From contig LLCB01000040.1 of NCBI GenBank assembly GCA_001414345.1, forward strand, positions 124,001 to 188,000: a stretch of 64,000 nucleotides of DNA. Direction: 5' to 3'. The DNA is from Hymenoscyphus infarciens. Its lineage: Eukaryota; Ascomycota; Leotiomycetes; Helotiales; Helotiaceae. The position numbers were made by a program, and so were the translations under genes. Shown piece after piece: positions 11,671 to 22,651 of the stretch. Position 1 is the stretch's first letter. Each line of letters begins with the position of its first letter. Under the pieces are notes generated by a model, which was not told the origin of the DNA, did no database searches, and saw nothing but the letters and a program-made list of their open reading frames with translations.

Positions 11671-12459
11671 ATGGCTTCTTCAACAGGGACAGGATGGGCG
11701 CAATTAAGACAGCAAGCAAGATCATTAGAAACCCAGGTATGCCCTCTCCTCGAAATATACGGCCCGGAAAATCAGCTAACTCTCGCGACCAGACAGAATC
11801 ACTATTCCATACATACTCGCAATTCAGTAACATCCCAAACATACCCATAAAACCCTCCGAGGACGAAAGGCAGACGGAATCCAAATTGCAAGATATCCTC
11901 GACAGGGTATGCGAAACCACGCACCAGTCTCCTCTCCTACACTAACACCACCCAGCGAGAAACCCTAATATCCCAACTCACCCGCCTCCTCGACTCCGAA
12001 GCAACCCTCACAGCATCCGCCACAAAACAAAACAACCTGTCCCGCCACCGAGAAATCCTCCTCGATCACCGCCGCGAACTAGCGCGCCTGCGGTCCCAAC
12101 TACAAGATGCCCGCAACCGAGCGAACCTCCTCTCAAACGTTCGAAGCGACATCGATGCCTATCACTCGAGTAATCCCGAAGCGGCAGAGGCGGATTACAT
12201 GTTGGACGAAAGAGCGAGATTAGACAACAGTCACAATATGGCGGATAGCGTGCTCAGTCAAGCGTATGCTGTGAATGAGAGCTTTGGTATCCAACGAGAG
12301 ACGATGGCGAGCATCAATAGACGAATCACGGGCGCTGCAAGTCAGGTACCAGGTCTCAACAGTTTAATAGGAAGGATTTCTGCGAAGAAGAGGAGAGATG
12401 GTATTATTATGGGAGGATTCATCGCGTTTTGTTTTCTCATGTTTTTGTATTTTATGTGA
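11671..12459 (+). CDS. GOS1: Golgi SNARE Gos1 / GS28 (Qb-SNARE)
   Basis: Exons 11671-11736, 11793-11906 and 11956-12459 encode 227 aa. The protein has the GOS28 architecture: an N-terminal helical segment starting GWAQLRQQARSLETQ, a central coiled coil (HREILLDHRRELARLRSQL), the SNARE heptad region (ADSVLSQAYAVNESFGIQRETM...INRRI...VPGLNSLIGRI), and a C-terminal tail anchor (GIIMGGFIAFCFLMFLYFM). Gos1 works in intra-Golgi and ER-Golgi fusion. The family's length is about 220-250 aa. It is divergently paired with RPL35 and tail-to-tail with ATP10, about 95 bp away. Confidence 0.95.
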
Positions 12460-12555
12460 GAGGAGCGACGCATCCATCTTTTTTGCATTGTAGCGGGCGT
12501 TTGGGGTTGGCTAGCAAAGCCGGTATTATGTTTGTACAGTAAGGGTTTATTTTTA

Positions 12556-13663
12556 TCAGGCCGCGGAGATGGTGGCTTTTTCGTTTGACTTGGAGGTGTC
12601 GATTATCGGCTTGGAAATGGAACCATTATCTCTGCGAGTCTCTTGGATCAACTGAGCAACAGCTTTCACAAGCCCTTCTTTCTCATCTCCCTCGGACAGA
12701 CCACTTCCCGCCCACCTGATTTTACACTCTCCATCCAGAACATATGTATAACCGACCTTTGTGTTTAACAAGCCGATTAATTCCTGGAGGTGTTGAGTGA
12801 ATCCTCTTCTAACCAGGAAATACCGACCCCAATGAGCTTTTGGCATCGTCTTCCTCGAACTTGGCATGAACAACCTGACTAACCAAGCCTTCATCCAATT
12901 CTCCTCCATATTTATTTGTACCATTTGGGCAACTCCTTCGTTGTTCTTTATAACCTCATGCAATTTTGGATTGTTCTCCTCCGACGTGAAAGTAGCCGTT
13001 TGATTTTCTGCCCATCTCGTATTAAACACCGTAACTACAGATATCCTCTTAGCGAGTACAGGCGTAGTATCTCTAATCAACTTGTCCGGAAGAAGTGTTT
13101 GCCCTTGCAAATTCGGGAAATATAATGAAAATTTGCTTTTGAAAATCCGAGGCGGCGCAACAAATGTCTTGCCTTTGGAGAATCGCATGTTACTCCATTC
13201 TCGGAAGTAGGGCGAGGCTACCTTATGTGTCCTACATTTGTCAATTGAGCGAACAAATTGACGTAGCTAGGAGAACCACTTACAGATCCCTCCTCCTTGC
13301 CAGGTGTTTATCATAGTCCACGAAATCGTCTCTTCTTTGCCTTATGCTTCGGTGGTCTATCCCGGAGTTCTGCCCTGGTTGCGGAGGGTAAGGGAGGCCA
13401 ATTGGTCGTGAAAGAGGCTTTGGAATGAATTCGTCGAGAGATTTACCGTATGCTCGCGGGGCATCTTCGAGGGGTGAGGGGATAGATAGGGGAGCTGTCT
13501 CTGCGGGAGTTGGAGTTGGAGCTGAAGGGGCTTTCGATTTTGGAGCAGGTTTGCTAGCAAGCCGTCGATAGGAAGTGCCGAATGCTCTCCATTGGCAACC
13601 CATACAGGCTGCTGCCTCAATGCCAAACTTGGCAGAGCAAAATGACGTTCGTAAGACAATCAT
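12556..13663 (-). CDS. ATP10: Mitochondrial ATP synthase assembly factor Atp10
   Basis: Exons 13284-13663 and 12556-13231 encode 351 aa. The intron (GTAAGT..GTAG) splits a Leu codon and restores LTHKVASPYFREWSNMRF, a typical Atp10 junction region. The N-terminus is basic and Cys/Ala-rich, followed by a Pro-rich linker, consistent with a mitochondrial presequence. The conserved core contains FPNLQGQTLLPD, VVTVFNTRWAENQ, a QINMEENWMKAWLV block, HWGRYFLVRRG and YTYVLDGECKIRWAGSG. Atp10 is an inner-membrane chaperone that binds Atp6 and promotes its assembly with the Atp9 ring. It is head-to-head with the E2 gene across 245 bp. Confidence 0.93.
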
Positions 13664-13908
13664 GGTGTTGTTTGGTTTGATGGAAACGCGCCTGTCAATC
13701 AGCCTTCCGAGATGGTCCGTGACATGCTAGAAGATTTCCCCGGAGCCGGGAGCATGATTTGCTTTCTCCACCTCCCGTGTGTAGCCGACGATAGCCTCCC
13801 CCGCACTCCCTTCCCCCAAAGCCGCCCTCTTTTAGACAATTCCCCAGTACTTCAACATGTAAAATCCTCCTCTGGTCCTGACGTTACCTAGGAAGGACTT
13901 TTGTCAAA

Positions 13909-15488
13909 ATGCGTCTTCATGCTATTACGCGGTCTGTTCTCCAGCATGTCAACTATTCAAAGGCTGTTAGTCTGGCGAGAGCATTCCCCGGACATCGTTC
14001 TTTTCATACATCAAGGAGCTCTCTAGCCATTAAGCCGTTTCTGCTGGCAGACATTGGAGAAGGCAAGTATGCCTACCCCCCAATTATTGAACATCTGCTG
14101 ACTTTTCTGCAGGTATCAGAGAGTGCGAAATCATCCAATGGTTCGTCGAACCGGAAGCACGAGTGGAGGAATGGGACAAGTTGTGCGAGGTCCAAAGCGA
14201 CAAGGCCTCTGTGGAAATTACGAGCAGGTTCGGTGGTGTGATTAAGAAGTTACACTATGAAGCTGGGGATATGGCGAAAGTTGGGAAACCACTGCTGGAT
14301 ATTGATATCCAAAGCGAGGTCAATGAGAAGGATTTGGCAGAGTTGACGGGCTCTCCTGTCAAGGAGGAAGTACCGGAAAAGGTTCCGGTCCAAACAAACG
14401 AGAAATCAAATACCTCCTCACCAATACCTCCTCCGAGCCAGAGTAATACTGAGTACACTCAAGACTCTTCATTACGGAATTTGAAAGCAGAAGGTGCACC
14501 CACGCCAAACGAAAATGCCACTGCAACAAACTATAAACCCAAAAGCAGACATGCATCATTAGCAACGCCGGCAGTCAGACACCTTACAAAAGAGCTCAAG
14601 GTTAATCTCACAGATATCCAAGGTACAGGGAGAGAAGGAAGGGTCATGAAAGAAGATGTGCATGATTTCGCAAGGCAGCGGGCATCTGGCGAATCCCCAG
14701 CCAAACAAGTCTCTTCCTCGTCTGTAACCAACAACAATGCATCCGCCAGCAGCACAAAACAGGTCGAGAGGGTAGTCCCCTTGACAAGTACCCAATCCCA
14801 AATGTTCAAGTCAATGACCAAAGCCCTGACCAAACCTCACTTCCTTTATGCCGACGAGATAGACTTCAGCAACCTCTCGGAACTTCGCTCGAGGCTAAAT
14901 AAAGGGTTGACAAAGTCTCCTGTAGAGGAGGTCAGCAAATTGTCCTTCTTGCCCTTTATTGTCAAAGCCATGTCTTTGGCTCTGGACTGTTACCCCACGC
15001 TGAATGCAAGAGTCGACTCGGAAGCCGGGTCAGGGAAGCCGGTCATGATACACCGCAGCCAACACAACATCGGCGTCGCGATGGATACACCTTCAGGACT
15101 GCTGGTTCCAGTCATCAAGAACGTTTCCTCTCTCAATATCCTGGGTATCGCCGCTGAACTCATCCGGTTGCAGACACTAGCTGCATCTGGCAAGCTCTCA
15201 GCCCAAGATCTGACTGGCGGGACCATCACACTCTCGAACATAGGGAACATCGGAGGCACCTATGTTTCCCCGGTCATTGTCGAGAAGGAGGTTGCCATTC
15301 TGGGAATTGGTAGAATGAGAACCATCCCAGCATTTGGGGAAGCTGGTCAAGTGATACCCAAGCAAGTGTGTAACTTCAGCTGGAGTGCGGACCACCGGGT
15401 CATTGATGGAGCGACGATGGCGCGAGCTGCTGAGGTGGTGAAGGGATACGTCGAGGACCCAGACAGTATGGTCATGCGTCTTAGATAA
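13909..15488 (+). CDS. Mitochondrial 2-oxoacid dehydrogenase E2, branched-chain type (dihydrolipoyl transacylase)
   Basis: Exons 13909-14062 and 14113-15488 encode 509 aa. The order is a mitochondrial presequence (HRSFHTSRSS), a lipoyl domain with ADIGEGIRECEIIQW and lipoyl Lys82 in SDKAS, an acidic/Pro linker, an E1/E3-binding domain (TPAVRHLTKELKVNLTDI...GREGRVMKEDV), and the catalytic acyltransferase domain. The active site DHRVIDG gives His479 and Asp483. IRECEI and the single lipoyl domain point to the branched-chain alpha-ketoacid complex (DBT-like) rather than pyruvate or oxoglutarate E2. Its job is valine, leucine and isoleucine catabolism in the matrix. The intron (14063-14112) begins GCAAGT, a GC-AG intron: only this donor keeps the GEGIREC motif. 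Confidence 0.94.
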
Positions 15489-16203
15489 ACAACCTTGGGC
15501 TACCAAAAGGACCGTCGTTTGGAATGCGGCGGAAGGCATTCCCGCCAACGGGTTATTTGTTGTGTTGGGATGTGGGAGTACGAAAACAAAGGCTTGAAGA
15601 AAAGCATGGCTTCGGATTGGTATTGTTGACCTCCCACCAATAGCCCCTTGCTTGGCCTCAGCCTCACAAGTTGTGATACCAATGCACTGTCAAGTAAACA
15701 GCAGCTCTTGGAATCACGGGCCTGTTCCTCCGCAGTGAAGATATTTGGGAAGGTGACACGGAAATATAGATATAGACAGACCGCCTAGAGCAAGAAGCGA
15801 ACTTATTTGACCGAGAAAGAAAACACAAGGGATCATGTGTTATTAAAAACGTGCATAAAGTAAAGGTCTCGTGATAAACTCATCTATTCTCATCTATGGT
15901 GCAAAAGTCACCCGGAAGCGATGCCCAACGCTCATGTATCTGGAAAGTCTGGAAGGTCCGTTACGCATGAATGGACCTATGCAAGCGAGAACAAAAGGGG
16001 GAATTCCCAGAAAAAGCCACATAAAAATCGTATGCAAGTAAGACGCCTAGAAATTCCCTCATTCCGGAATTTGCTCACTTTGGCAAAAGCAAAAAAAAAA
16101 AAGCAAAAATCGCTGGAACCAGAACGCCATCCGCCCCCAAACAGGAAACACCCCGTCATAATCGAACACATCCCAGGGTACCATACAATGATCGAAAATG
16201 CCG
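15489..16203. other. Convergent intergenic region, no gene seen
   Basis: The 3' flanks of the E2 and gluconokinase genes face each other here. There is an A-rich tract near 16090-16105. No ORF with a recognisable product, repeat or RNA gene was found. Confidence 0.5.
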
Positions 16204-16955
16204 TCACGAGGCCGTTGACTTGCAAGCTTTTTGTGAGGGTTGTTGACGCATTGCTTCGAGCGCAGCCTGCTTAACCTCGTCCTCGGGACCACTCACATCC
16301 ACCTCGATGACATCCCACTCATCATCCTGTCGTCGTTCCAAAGTCTTGAATTGGCTCTCTAGCAAACGTGGATCGAAGAAGTGGTTTGACGTTCTGGCTC
16401 TCTCGGCAATTCTGGCCTGCAAAACCTCAAAGGGAGCGTGGAGAAGTACAATGTGAACATCAACGTCGGGTTGGAAATATGCAGCGATTCTCATGACGTC
16501 GCGATATCGTCTTCTGAGAGCCGAGCATGTAATGACCACACCGGTGTTTTTCTTGTTGATGGCGTCAATGGATACGGCGCGGAGGTTCTCCAACCAGTCC
16601 CATCGATCCCCATCCGTGAGAGCGATTCCTTGGTTCATCTTTTCCTTGTTTTCTTTCGAGTGGAACTGTGAGGTTTTAGTAAGTGTAGTATTGTGATGGG
16701 GAGGTGCAGTCTTACATCGTCGCCTTCGATATATGTTAGGTTCAGTTTCTCAGCAACGTATTGTGCGATGGTGGTTTTGCCACATGCTGCGGTTCCACCA
16801 ACCATATAGATGTGGTGTTTCTCAGCGGGTTTGTCAGACTTGGTCGTGGTGCCATTGGTGAGGGTGGTGGGTTCAGAGGTAGAGGTTGCAAGGTGATCGG
16901 AGTTGGCGGGTGCTTGTTGAGGCACTGGCGCTTGGCTGCTCTGAAGGGCAATCAT
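16204..16955 (-). CDS. Gluconokinase (GntK family)
   Basis: Exons 16716-16955 and 16204-16665 encode 233 aa from the ATG at 16955-16953. The intron has donor GTAAGA and an acceptor before TTC-CAC, joining IEGDD to FHSKENKEKM, the GntK signature. After a variable Ser/Thr-rich N-terminus comes the P-loop GGTAACGKTT (about residues 53-62), then GDRWDWL, the VITCSALRRRYRD block, the HFFDPRLLESQF lid region and a C-terminal EVD strand. The enzyme phosphorylates D-gluconate to 6-phosphogluconate and feeds the pentose phosphate pathway. The frame stays open to an upstream ATG at 17048, so a longer N-terminus is possible; the internal start fits the family length better. Confidence 0.93.
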
Positions 16956-19276
16956 CTTTCTGGGTTGATGGTTTGAGGTAGGAAAGCTTTGAAAGTGACA
17001 CTGCAATAGGAAGAGTAGACGTGATGCCAGGGGATTCTTATACAGCAAGATCTCAGGTGGGAACTACACTACGTCATGGGGTTCGTCGTAGCACACGGTC
17101 AGTGAAGAATGAGTGAAGTGATTGTTGTTCAAGTTAGACACAAAGGAAGCAATTATTGCAAACTCACGATGATTCTGTTTTTTTTTTGGGGGGGGGGGGG
17201 TGTCAAGCTCTTATGAATCTCGGGAGTTAACCGCCTCGGCACCGTTGCACAAAAGGAGGGACGACTGCCCCACAGTGACCCCGGGGCCGGATCTCAGCGC
17301 ATGATGACCAGGTTCCACCCAACCCAGGGCAGGTTCGAATTTCTTCCCACTTATTAAGGCCAGGGAACCCGAGAGCCAGCGACGAATTGAACCTGGAAGA
17401 GGCGAAGGCGACGGGAGTCACGGGACGTAAGTACGAAGTAAGTACGGAAGTAGCGGCCGGGATATTTGGCAGAGGCAGGCAGGGGTTCACCGAGCTGCGA
17501 GCTGTAGCTGGTTATATTCGCAAGAGTAAAGTAAAAAGTCCGGGTGGCGCGTCCACCTCAAGTTGGGAATATAAATTTTGCCTATGGCCAAGCGAAGGGA
17601 AAGGCGAGCAAGGAGACTCGCAGCCTCGCAGGCCAAAAGTTTGGGAAGAAGAAGGGAGATACAGACGGCAGATCCGTGAGAGAGAGGGAAATCATCCCCA
17701 ACCTGCTCGCATCCTTGGCTGTTGAGCAGAATTGGTTGAGCTGTCTTTTCTCTGTTTGAACAATGCAAGCCCGTTGAACGCTTTTTCTTTTCTTTTTCTT
17801 TTCTCTTTCTTTTCTTGCATGGGGTCGTAAGTTGTAACTTGTAACCCCTGGGAACCAACTTCGCTTTGCCGTCAGAGCGAAGGCGGCCCGTGGGCCCAAC
17901 TATAAGAAAGATCAGAATCTCTCCTCGTAAAGGTAGTCGGGAAGCCGGGAACTGGCCAGCTGGCTAGTGAGACTATAACACGACTATAACGTTTGTGAAT
18001 AGACAAGGCGGAAAATGCTGAAGGATCACTGCACCCAAGGCAGGTGGGACAGGAAAGTCATCATCTATGTTAGACGTACAGTATGCTACTCTGCCAGCTG
18101 CGTATGCAGGAAGTTGGATTGTATCAATCACTGTCCGTAAAGACTGAAAGTATCAAACGCGAGCGAGCGGCAGTGAAGTGGGGGAACAAAGAAGCTTCCA
18201 GTTTCCCCAGCTTTCGTTCCCAAAGTCGTGGTTGACATGCCGGATCTTCTCGATTGCATCTGTTCTGGCGGAATTTTCAACATCCTTCGAATGCCATCAT
18301 CCCAGCTTTGCGTCGCACTGGTACTATCTGTGGTGTCTGGCGTTGCGCGAAAGCGGACACGACGTGGGGGTCAGAAGGTGCAGGTGGGAGAAACCATGGT
18401 CCGACCCTAGGTCGAAGAAAATAATCTCCACTGTCGAAGCACTCGACTCCTATTTGTCGTAGGAACTCGGCGTTTGAAGGCAACCACCCATGACTTCTAT
18501 AACTCACACCGCTCTTGTTGAAGCCATCCGGAGAGTTTCCAACACAGCTCCGCAAATGGGATTTACAACTCGCGTGGAAGTCGGGTTGGCATCATTTACA
18601 AGCTGTGAACTCCAAAACACGCAACAACTTCGGCTTCTCCTCAGATGCCGACACTTGTGGATTGAGAACTGGATCGCGGAGAGGCAAGGCCGCAAGGGTC
18701 ATTTGCGGGTTGAGGGGTCGGCTATGAAAATGGCCTGGCCAAATAAGATCTGCAGTCAAAAAGACAAGGGGGTATGGAGCGGATATGTGCTAAAAGCATG
18801 TGTGTCTTTTGCCGGAAGCTTCTAAATATATTGCAAGAAGTTGGAATCACTTGATTCCTGACTTCGATATTAAATGGGATAAAGAAAGCCCGGACAGAAT
18901 CGTACCTATTTATAGCAATATGAACGGTCCGAAATTCCCCTGTGGGGAACTGGTGTTCTCGTTTGAAACATTTTTAAAGTTATCTTGAGCCCGTGTACTA
19001 GAATAGACCAAATAGAGTTGCCGAAGAGGAGAAAACGAGAGCTTGAATCCTTTCTCAGATATGGTTCTGGATCTTTGGAGAACAAAGGAGAGAAGAAATG
19101 TTGTCACCTGACATCGATCAGACCCACCTCGCGGTACGTACTAGTCCCACTAATGGTACCAAGTCAACTTTGTCTATAGGATGGCATGTATCCCACCTGT
19201 GAAAAAGACAACAACAGTCCAAAGAAATATTGAAACGCGGCAAGTTCCTAGATAAAACTGCTAATAAAAGCCTACA
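16956..19276. other. Gene-poor interval with homopolymer tract
   Basis: About 2.3 kb without a convincing gene. A T-run followed by a G-run (about 17178-17200, roughly T10 then G13) stands out. A CT-rich microsatellite-like stretch lies at about 17780-17815. Overlapping short ORFs on both strands lack recognisable domains and splice partners. Confidence 0.4.
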
Positions 19277-20631
19277 ATGGCCCACATGAAGACATCGAAC
19301 CGGTTGAAGGTGGTGATGGAAGAAGGGAAAGCGGCATTTGGATGTTGGCAAATGGCTCCAGGTTCCAATGTTTCAAGAACACTTGCTCGAACTGGTGTTG
19401 ATTTCGTTGTTGTCGATTGTGAACGTAGGTTCCCCTATCATGCATGATCATATGTCAGCATTGAACACGCCATCTTGCTTCCACAAGTTTTGCGGATGAA
19501 AGCTGACCAGTACAGATGGAAATATGGATGGTAGGATATAGAAAACCCCCTTGATGATGCCCTTCCGCTTTGGCCAATGACCTTCACATGTCTTGCCTTC
19601 GACAAGTTTATTTTCACGTTGATTGGTGGGAGTGGAAACACGACTGCCAGCAAATACCGGTGTATAGATCTTCTCAAAGCACATGGACACTATCCTGATG
19701 CGAGGGCATCAAGGGGCCCTGTTCAACAAACACCCCAGGATCTGATTGCTAACTTGTCAACAGATGCCGCGATGCATGAAGCAGTGAGGACATTCCTAAA
19801 TTCCGGTCTTGCTCCGTAGGAAGAGTTCTTATAATCTGTATAGCGTTTTCGAAACTCGGGAAAGTTGACTTGAGAATTGTTGAATAGGTTCCTGCTATCG
19901 CAGCATGTGGAGTCTCACCAATCGTAAGGATACCTGATAATCAAGGTTATATGGTAAAACGTGGGTCCTATTTTGCAACACATTTGGCAGCACTGACGAA
20001 ATATACAGGAGCTTTGGATAGTGGTGCACATGGCGTACTCGTTCCTCTCTTGTATACAGTCGAAGATGCCAGAAGACTTGTACGCAGTGCAAAATTTCCT
20101 CCTCAAGGAAATCGAGGATTTGGCTCGCCTTTTCCACAGGAGCGATTTAATCCTCTGCTGGGGGCAACAGACTATCTTCAACAGGCAAATGATTCAATTT
20201 TGACTATTGTTCAGGTTGGACTCTTGTACATATTTTTTTTTGGTAAACTTCGCTGATTCATAATCTCGTAGATTGAAACCAAAGAAGCACTCGATGATGT
20301 GGAGGCAATTGCGGCAGTCCCTGGAATAGACGTCCTCTTTGTCGGACCTTTTGATCTTGGAAACAACATCGGACATCCTATAATTGATGGCAAAATGCAC
20401 GAGAATCTGATAACGGCGATTGATCAAGTGATGAAAGCAGCGAGTTCAGCTGGGAAAAAAGCCGGAATTTTCTGTACAAACGGCGAGCAGGGAAGAATCT
20501 TTGCTGAGAAGGGATTCCAAATGGTCAGTTGCGCCACTGACATTTATGTTTTGGCTGGAGGTGTTATGTCGTCGTTGGCTACTGCAAAGGGTAGCGGACC
20601 CACCCCAAAAATGCAAGGATATGGAAGTTGA
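19277..20631 (+). CDS. HpcH/HpaI aldolase family protein, 6 exons including two microexons
   Basis: Exons 19277-19424, 19516-19530 (15 nt), 19764-19783 (20 nt), 19888-19960, 20009-20214 and 20272-20631 encode 273 aa, in phase throughout. The joined protein reads VDFVVVDCEHGNMDDAAMHEAVPAIA, the family's active-site region. The catalytic-type His50 codon is itself split by intron 1 (C/AT). Other signatures are VSPIVRIPD (Arg), GAHGVLVPLL, GFGSPFP, a QIETKEALD strand (metal-binding Glu) and DVLFVGPFDLGNNIG. These are class II, divalent-metal aldolases that cleave or form 2-oxo-3-deoxy or 4-hydroxy-2-oxo acids with pyruvate. The exact substrate cannot be told. Intron 5 has a weak GTTGGA donor. 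Confidence 0.9.
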
Positions 20632-20868
20632 GGATCCAAGGACCAGCCCGGAAGCGGTATAGACCTAGAATATAGCTGTTGATCTGAAATAATTCCTGGA
20701 AGGTAGGATTCTTTTCCGAAAACAAAGCTCCGATTTGATTGAAGACCAATATTTTTGTGCAACAGACTAAGCCCCGAATTATTCCACTCCAGTATCCCTC
20801 TCGCTTGGGACCTGTTCAGTTACCCAAGCGGAGTCTTCATCACGGAATTGAGATCAAGTCCAAAACAG

Positions 20869-21279
20869 CTATAGTCGAGACGTCTCATCTGATTGGGATT
20901 CATTTCTTTTCGCCTGTTCTGCAGCATCCATTTTCTCGACGACTTGCTCGGCAGAAAATCTGTGCATGAGCTTCAGAGCTTGAGAAGAGAGGGACGGCTC
21001 CTCCTCCAGCTTCGAATTACTGACATGAATCTAGGAGAGGAATTAGCTGTGAGCTGCATAGCAGAATAGCCAACTACGAACAACAGGGGTATCAAACTCG
21101 TACAGATCCCTCCATTTCTTTCCTTCGGGGGTCATGACATCGATTTCGGTGTAATTAAAATGGCGTTTATCCCACACGTCGGAGAGCGTTTGCCTCGCGT
21201 TCACACACAAGGAGCAGTTCTGTCGAGTAAAGAGCGTGATTCTGCAAGCATGCTGAAGTAGCCGTAGAGTTGGAAACAT
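20869..21279 (-). CDS. Glutaredoxin-like protein (thioredoxin fold, CxxC)
   Basis: Exons 21082-21279 and 20869-21030 encode 119 aa. It begins MFPTLRLLQHACRITLFTRQNCSLC: a short basic lead followed by the beta-strand and a CSLC redox motif near residues 22-25. The cis-Pro segment TPVIHV is assembled exactly across the 51-bp intron (donor GTTCGT, acceptor CTAG). It is the size and layout of the fungal glutaredoxin-like family (yeast YDR286C type), small and probably mitochondrial, with unproven biochemical activity. The tail is hydrophilic (SAEQVVEKMDAAEQAKRNES). The intron donor is atypical, but the protein signature supports the join. Confidence 0.85.
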
Positions 21280-21556
21280 GATGTTGACTCGTTAATAGAA
21301 AATGGAAGAAATGACAATTTGATAGAACAGAAAATGGGTGAGGTTAGAAAAACCAAGAAAAGGATTCAACAAAGACTTGCTGGAGAGCAGGGCGTGCAGG
21401 GAACCCTAAGGCGGTGTGGGTGTAGTGGCAGAATGGAAAGAAACATCGAAAGTATTCTGGAAGGTCCGCCCTGAGCCTCTCCATTACAACAAACAAATCT
21501 TGTCGAGCTAACTATCCAATTGACCGCCCCGGCTCCTCACAAGTATCAACTCCAAA

Positions 21557-22651
21557 ATGGCACAAAAGTGTGTGCACCAGTCTTGTGCCAAGTTGTATAC
21601 AGACCCAGAGGAGGATTGCTACTATCACCCTGGCCCGCCAATCTTCCACGAGGGGCAGAAAGGTAAGTAACTTGGTGGGGGTTTTTCAGTAACGAAGGGC
21701 GAGTCGCAACCATTTGAAAGGATTAGACACTGAAATCAGATCGATCAGGTTGGAAATGCTGCAAGCCTCGAGTTCTTACCTTTGACGAATTCCTTTCCAT
21801 CACGCCCTGCACAACTGGCAAACACTCCACAACCGACCTTCCTCCGCAGATCGAAAAGAAACAGGGCGGGCAAGATGTATCTGAGAGCGCAACTCCTGTA
21901 TCGAAACCAAGTACTCCCACGCCTGAAGCTTCCCGCGGTCCCATCTCTGCTCCTCAACCTACAGCAACACCCCCACCTCCCCCACCAGAGTCCGAAGATG
22001 ACGATGCCAGCCTAGAAATTCCCAAGGGGAAGATTTGTAGACGGAAGGCATGTGGTATTTCATACACCGGAGACAGCCGAGAAAACGAAAAATGTGTATT
22101 CCATCCCGGCGCACCAATATTCCACGAGGGTAGTAAAGGGTATACATGCTGTAAGCGGAGAGTTCTCGAATTTGACGAATTCATGCGGATAGAGGGGTGC
22201 AAGACTAAGGATAGGCATCTATTCGTCGGAAGCGGCGAGAAGAAGAAAGGCAATGCTGGTGGCGAGGAAGTATTGGAAACTGTCAGGTAGGTCAAGGAAT
22301 ATCTCCAAGTGGGGGTTGCGCTAATAATCATGCAGACATGATTTCTACCAAACTCCCACTTCTGCAATCGCCTCGTTTTTTCTCAAGAAAATCAATAAGG
22401 AAAAGGCAAAGGTTAAATTTGCTGAGAAAGAACTTATACTCGATCTCATTACCACTGATGCGACGCCAAAACGATACAAGACGGTTGTACCCTTGTTTGG
22501 TCCAATCAATACAAATACATCCACTTTCAAAATTTTAGGAACAAAGCTCGAGGTAAACTTCCAAAAAGCAGATGGGAGCTCGTGGCCAGTATTGAGAAGC
22601 GACGAGCCAGTTCGAGAGATCATTCAGATGGGAAAGGCTGGTAGGGCATGA
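21557..22651 (+). CDS. CHORD-CHORD-CS domain protein (Hsp90 co-chaperone-like)
   Basis: Exons 21557-21662, 21749-22286 and 22336-22651 encode 319 aa. Two CHORD zinc-binding modules are visible. The first has CVHQSCAKLY, CYYHPGPPIFHEG, KGWKCCKPRVLTFDEFL and the C-terminal Cys/His pair. The second has CRRKACGISY, CVFHPGAPIFHEGSKGYTCC and RRVLEFDEFMRIEGC. A CS (p23-like) domain follows (HDFYQTPTSAIASFF...LTTDATPKRYKTVVPLFGPINTN...STFKILGTKLEVNFQKADGSSW). CHORD-CS proteins (animal CHORDC1, related to plant RAR1/SGT1) cooperate with Hsp90. Both introns keep the frame (Gly and Arg codons split). The Pro/Ser linker between CHORDs is variable. Confidence 0.95.

Noticed and set aside
15198..15548. 116-codon ORF antisense to the E2 gene
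   Set aside because: Shadow of a strongly supported catalytic domain on the other strand.
17325..17345. GGTTCGAAT resembling a tRNA B box
   Set aside because: No matching A box or acceptor-stem pairing at the right distances.
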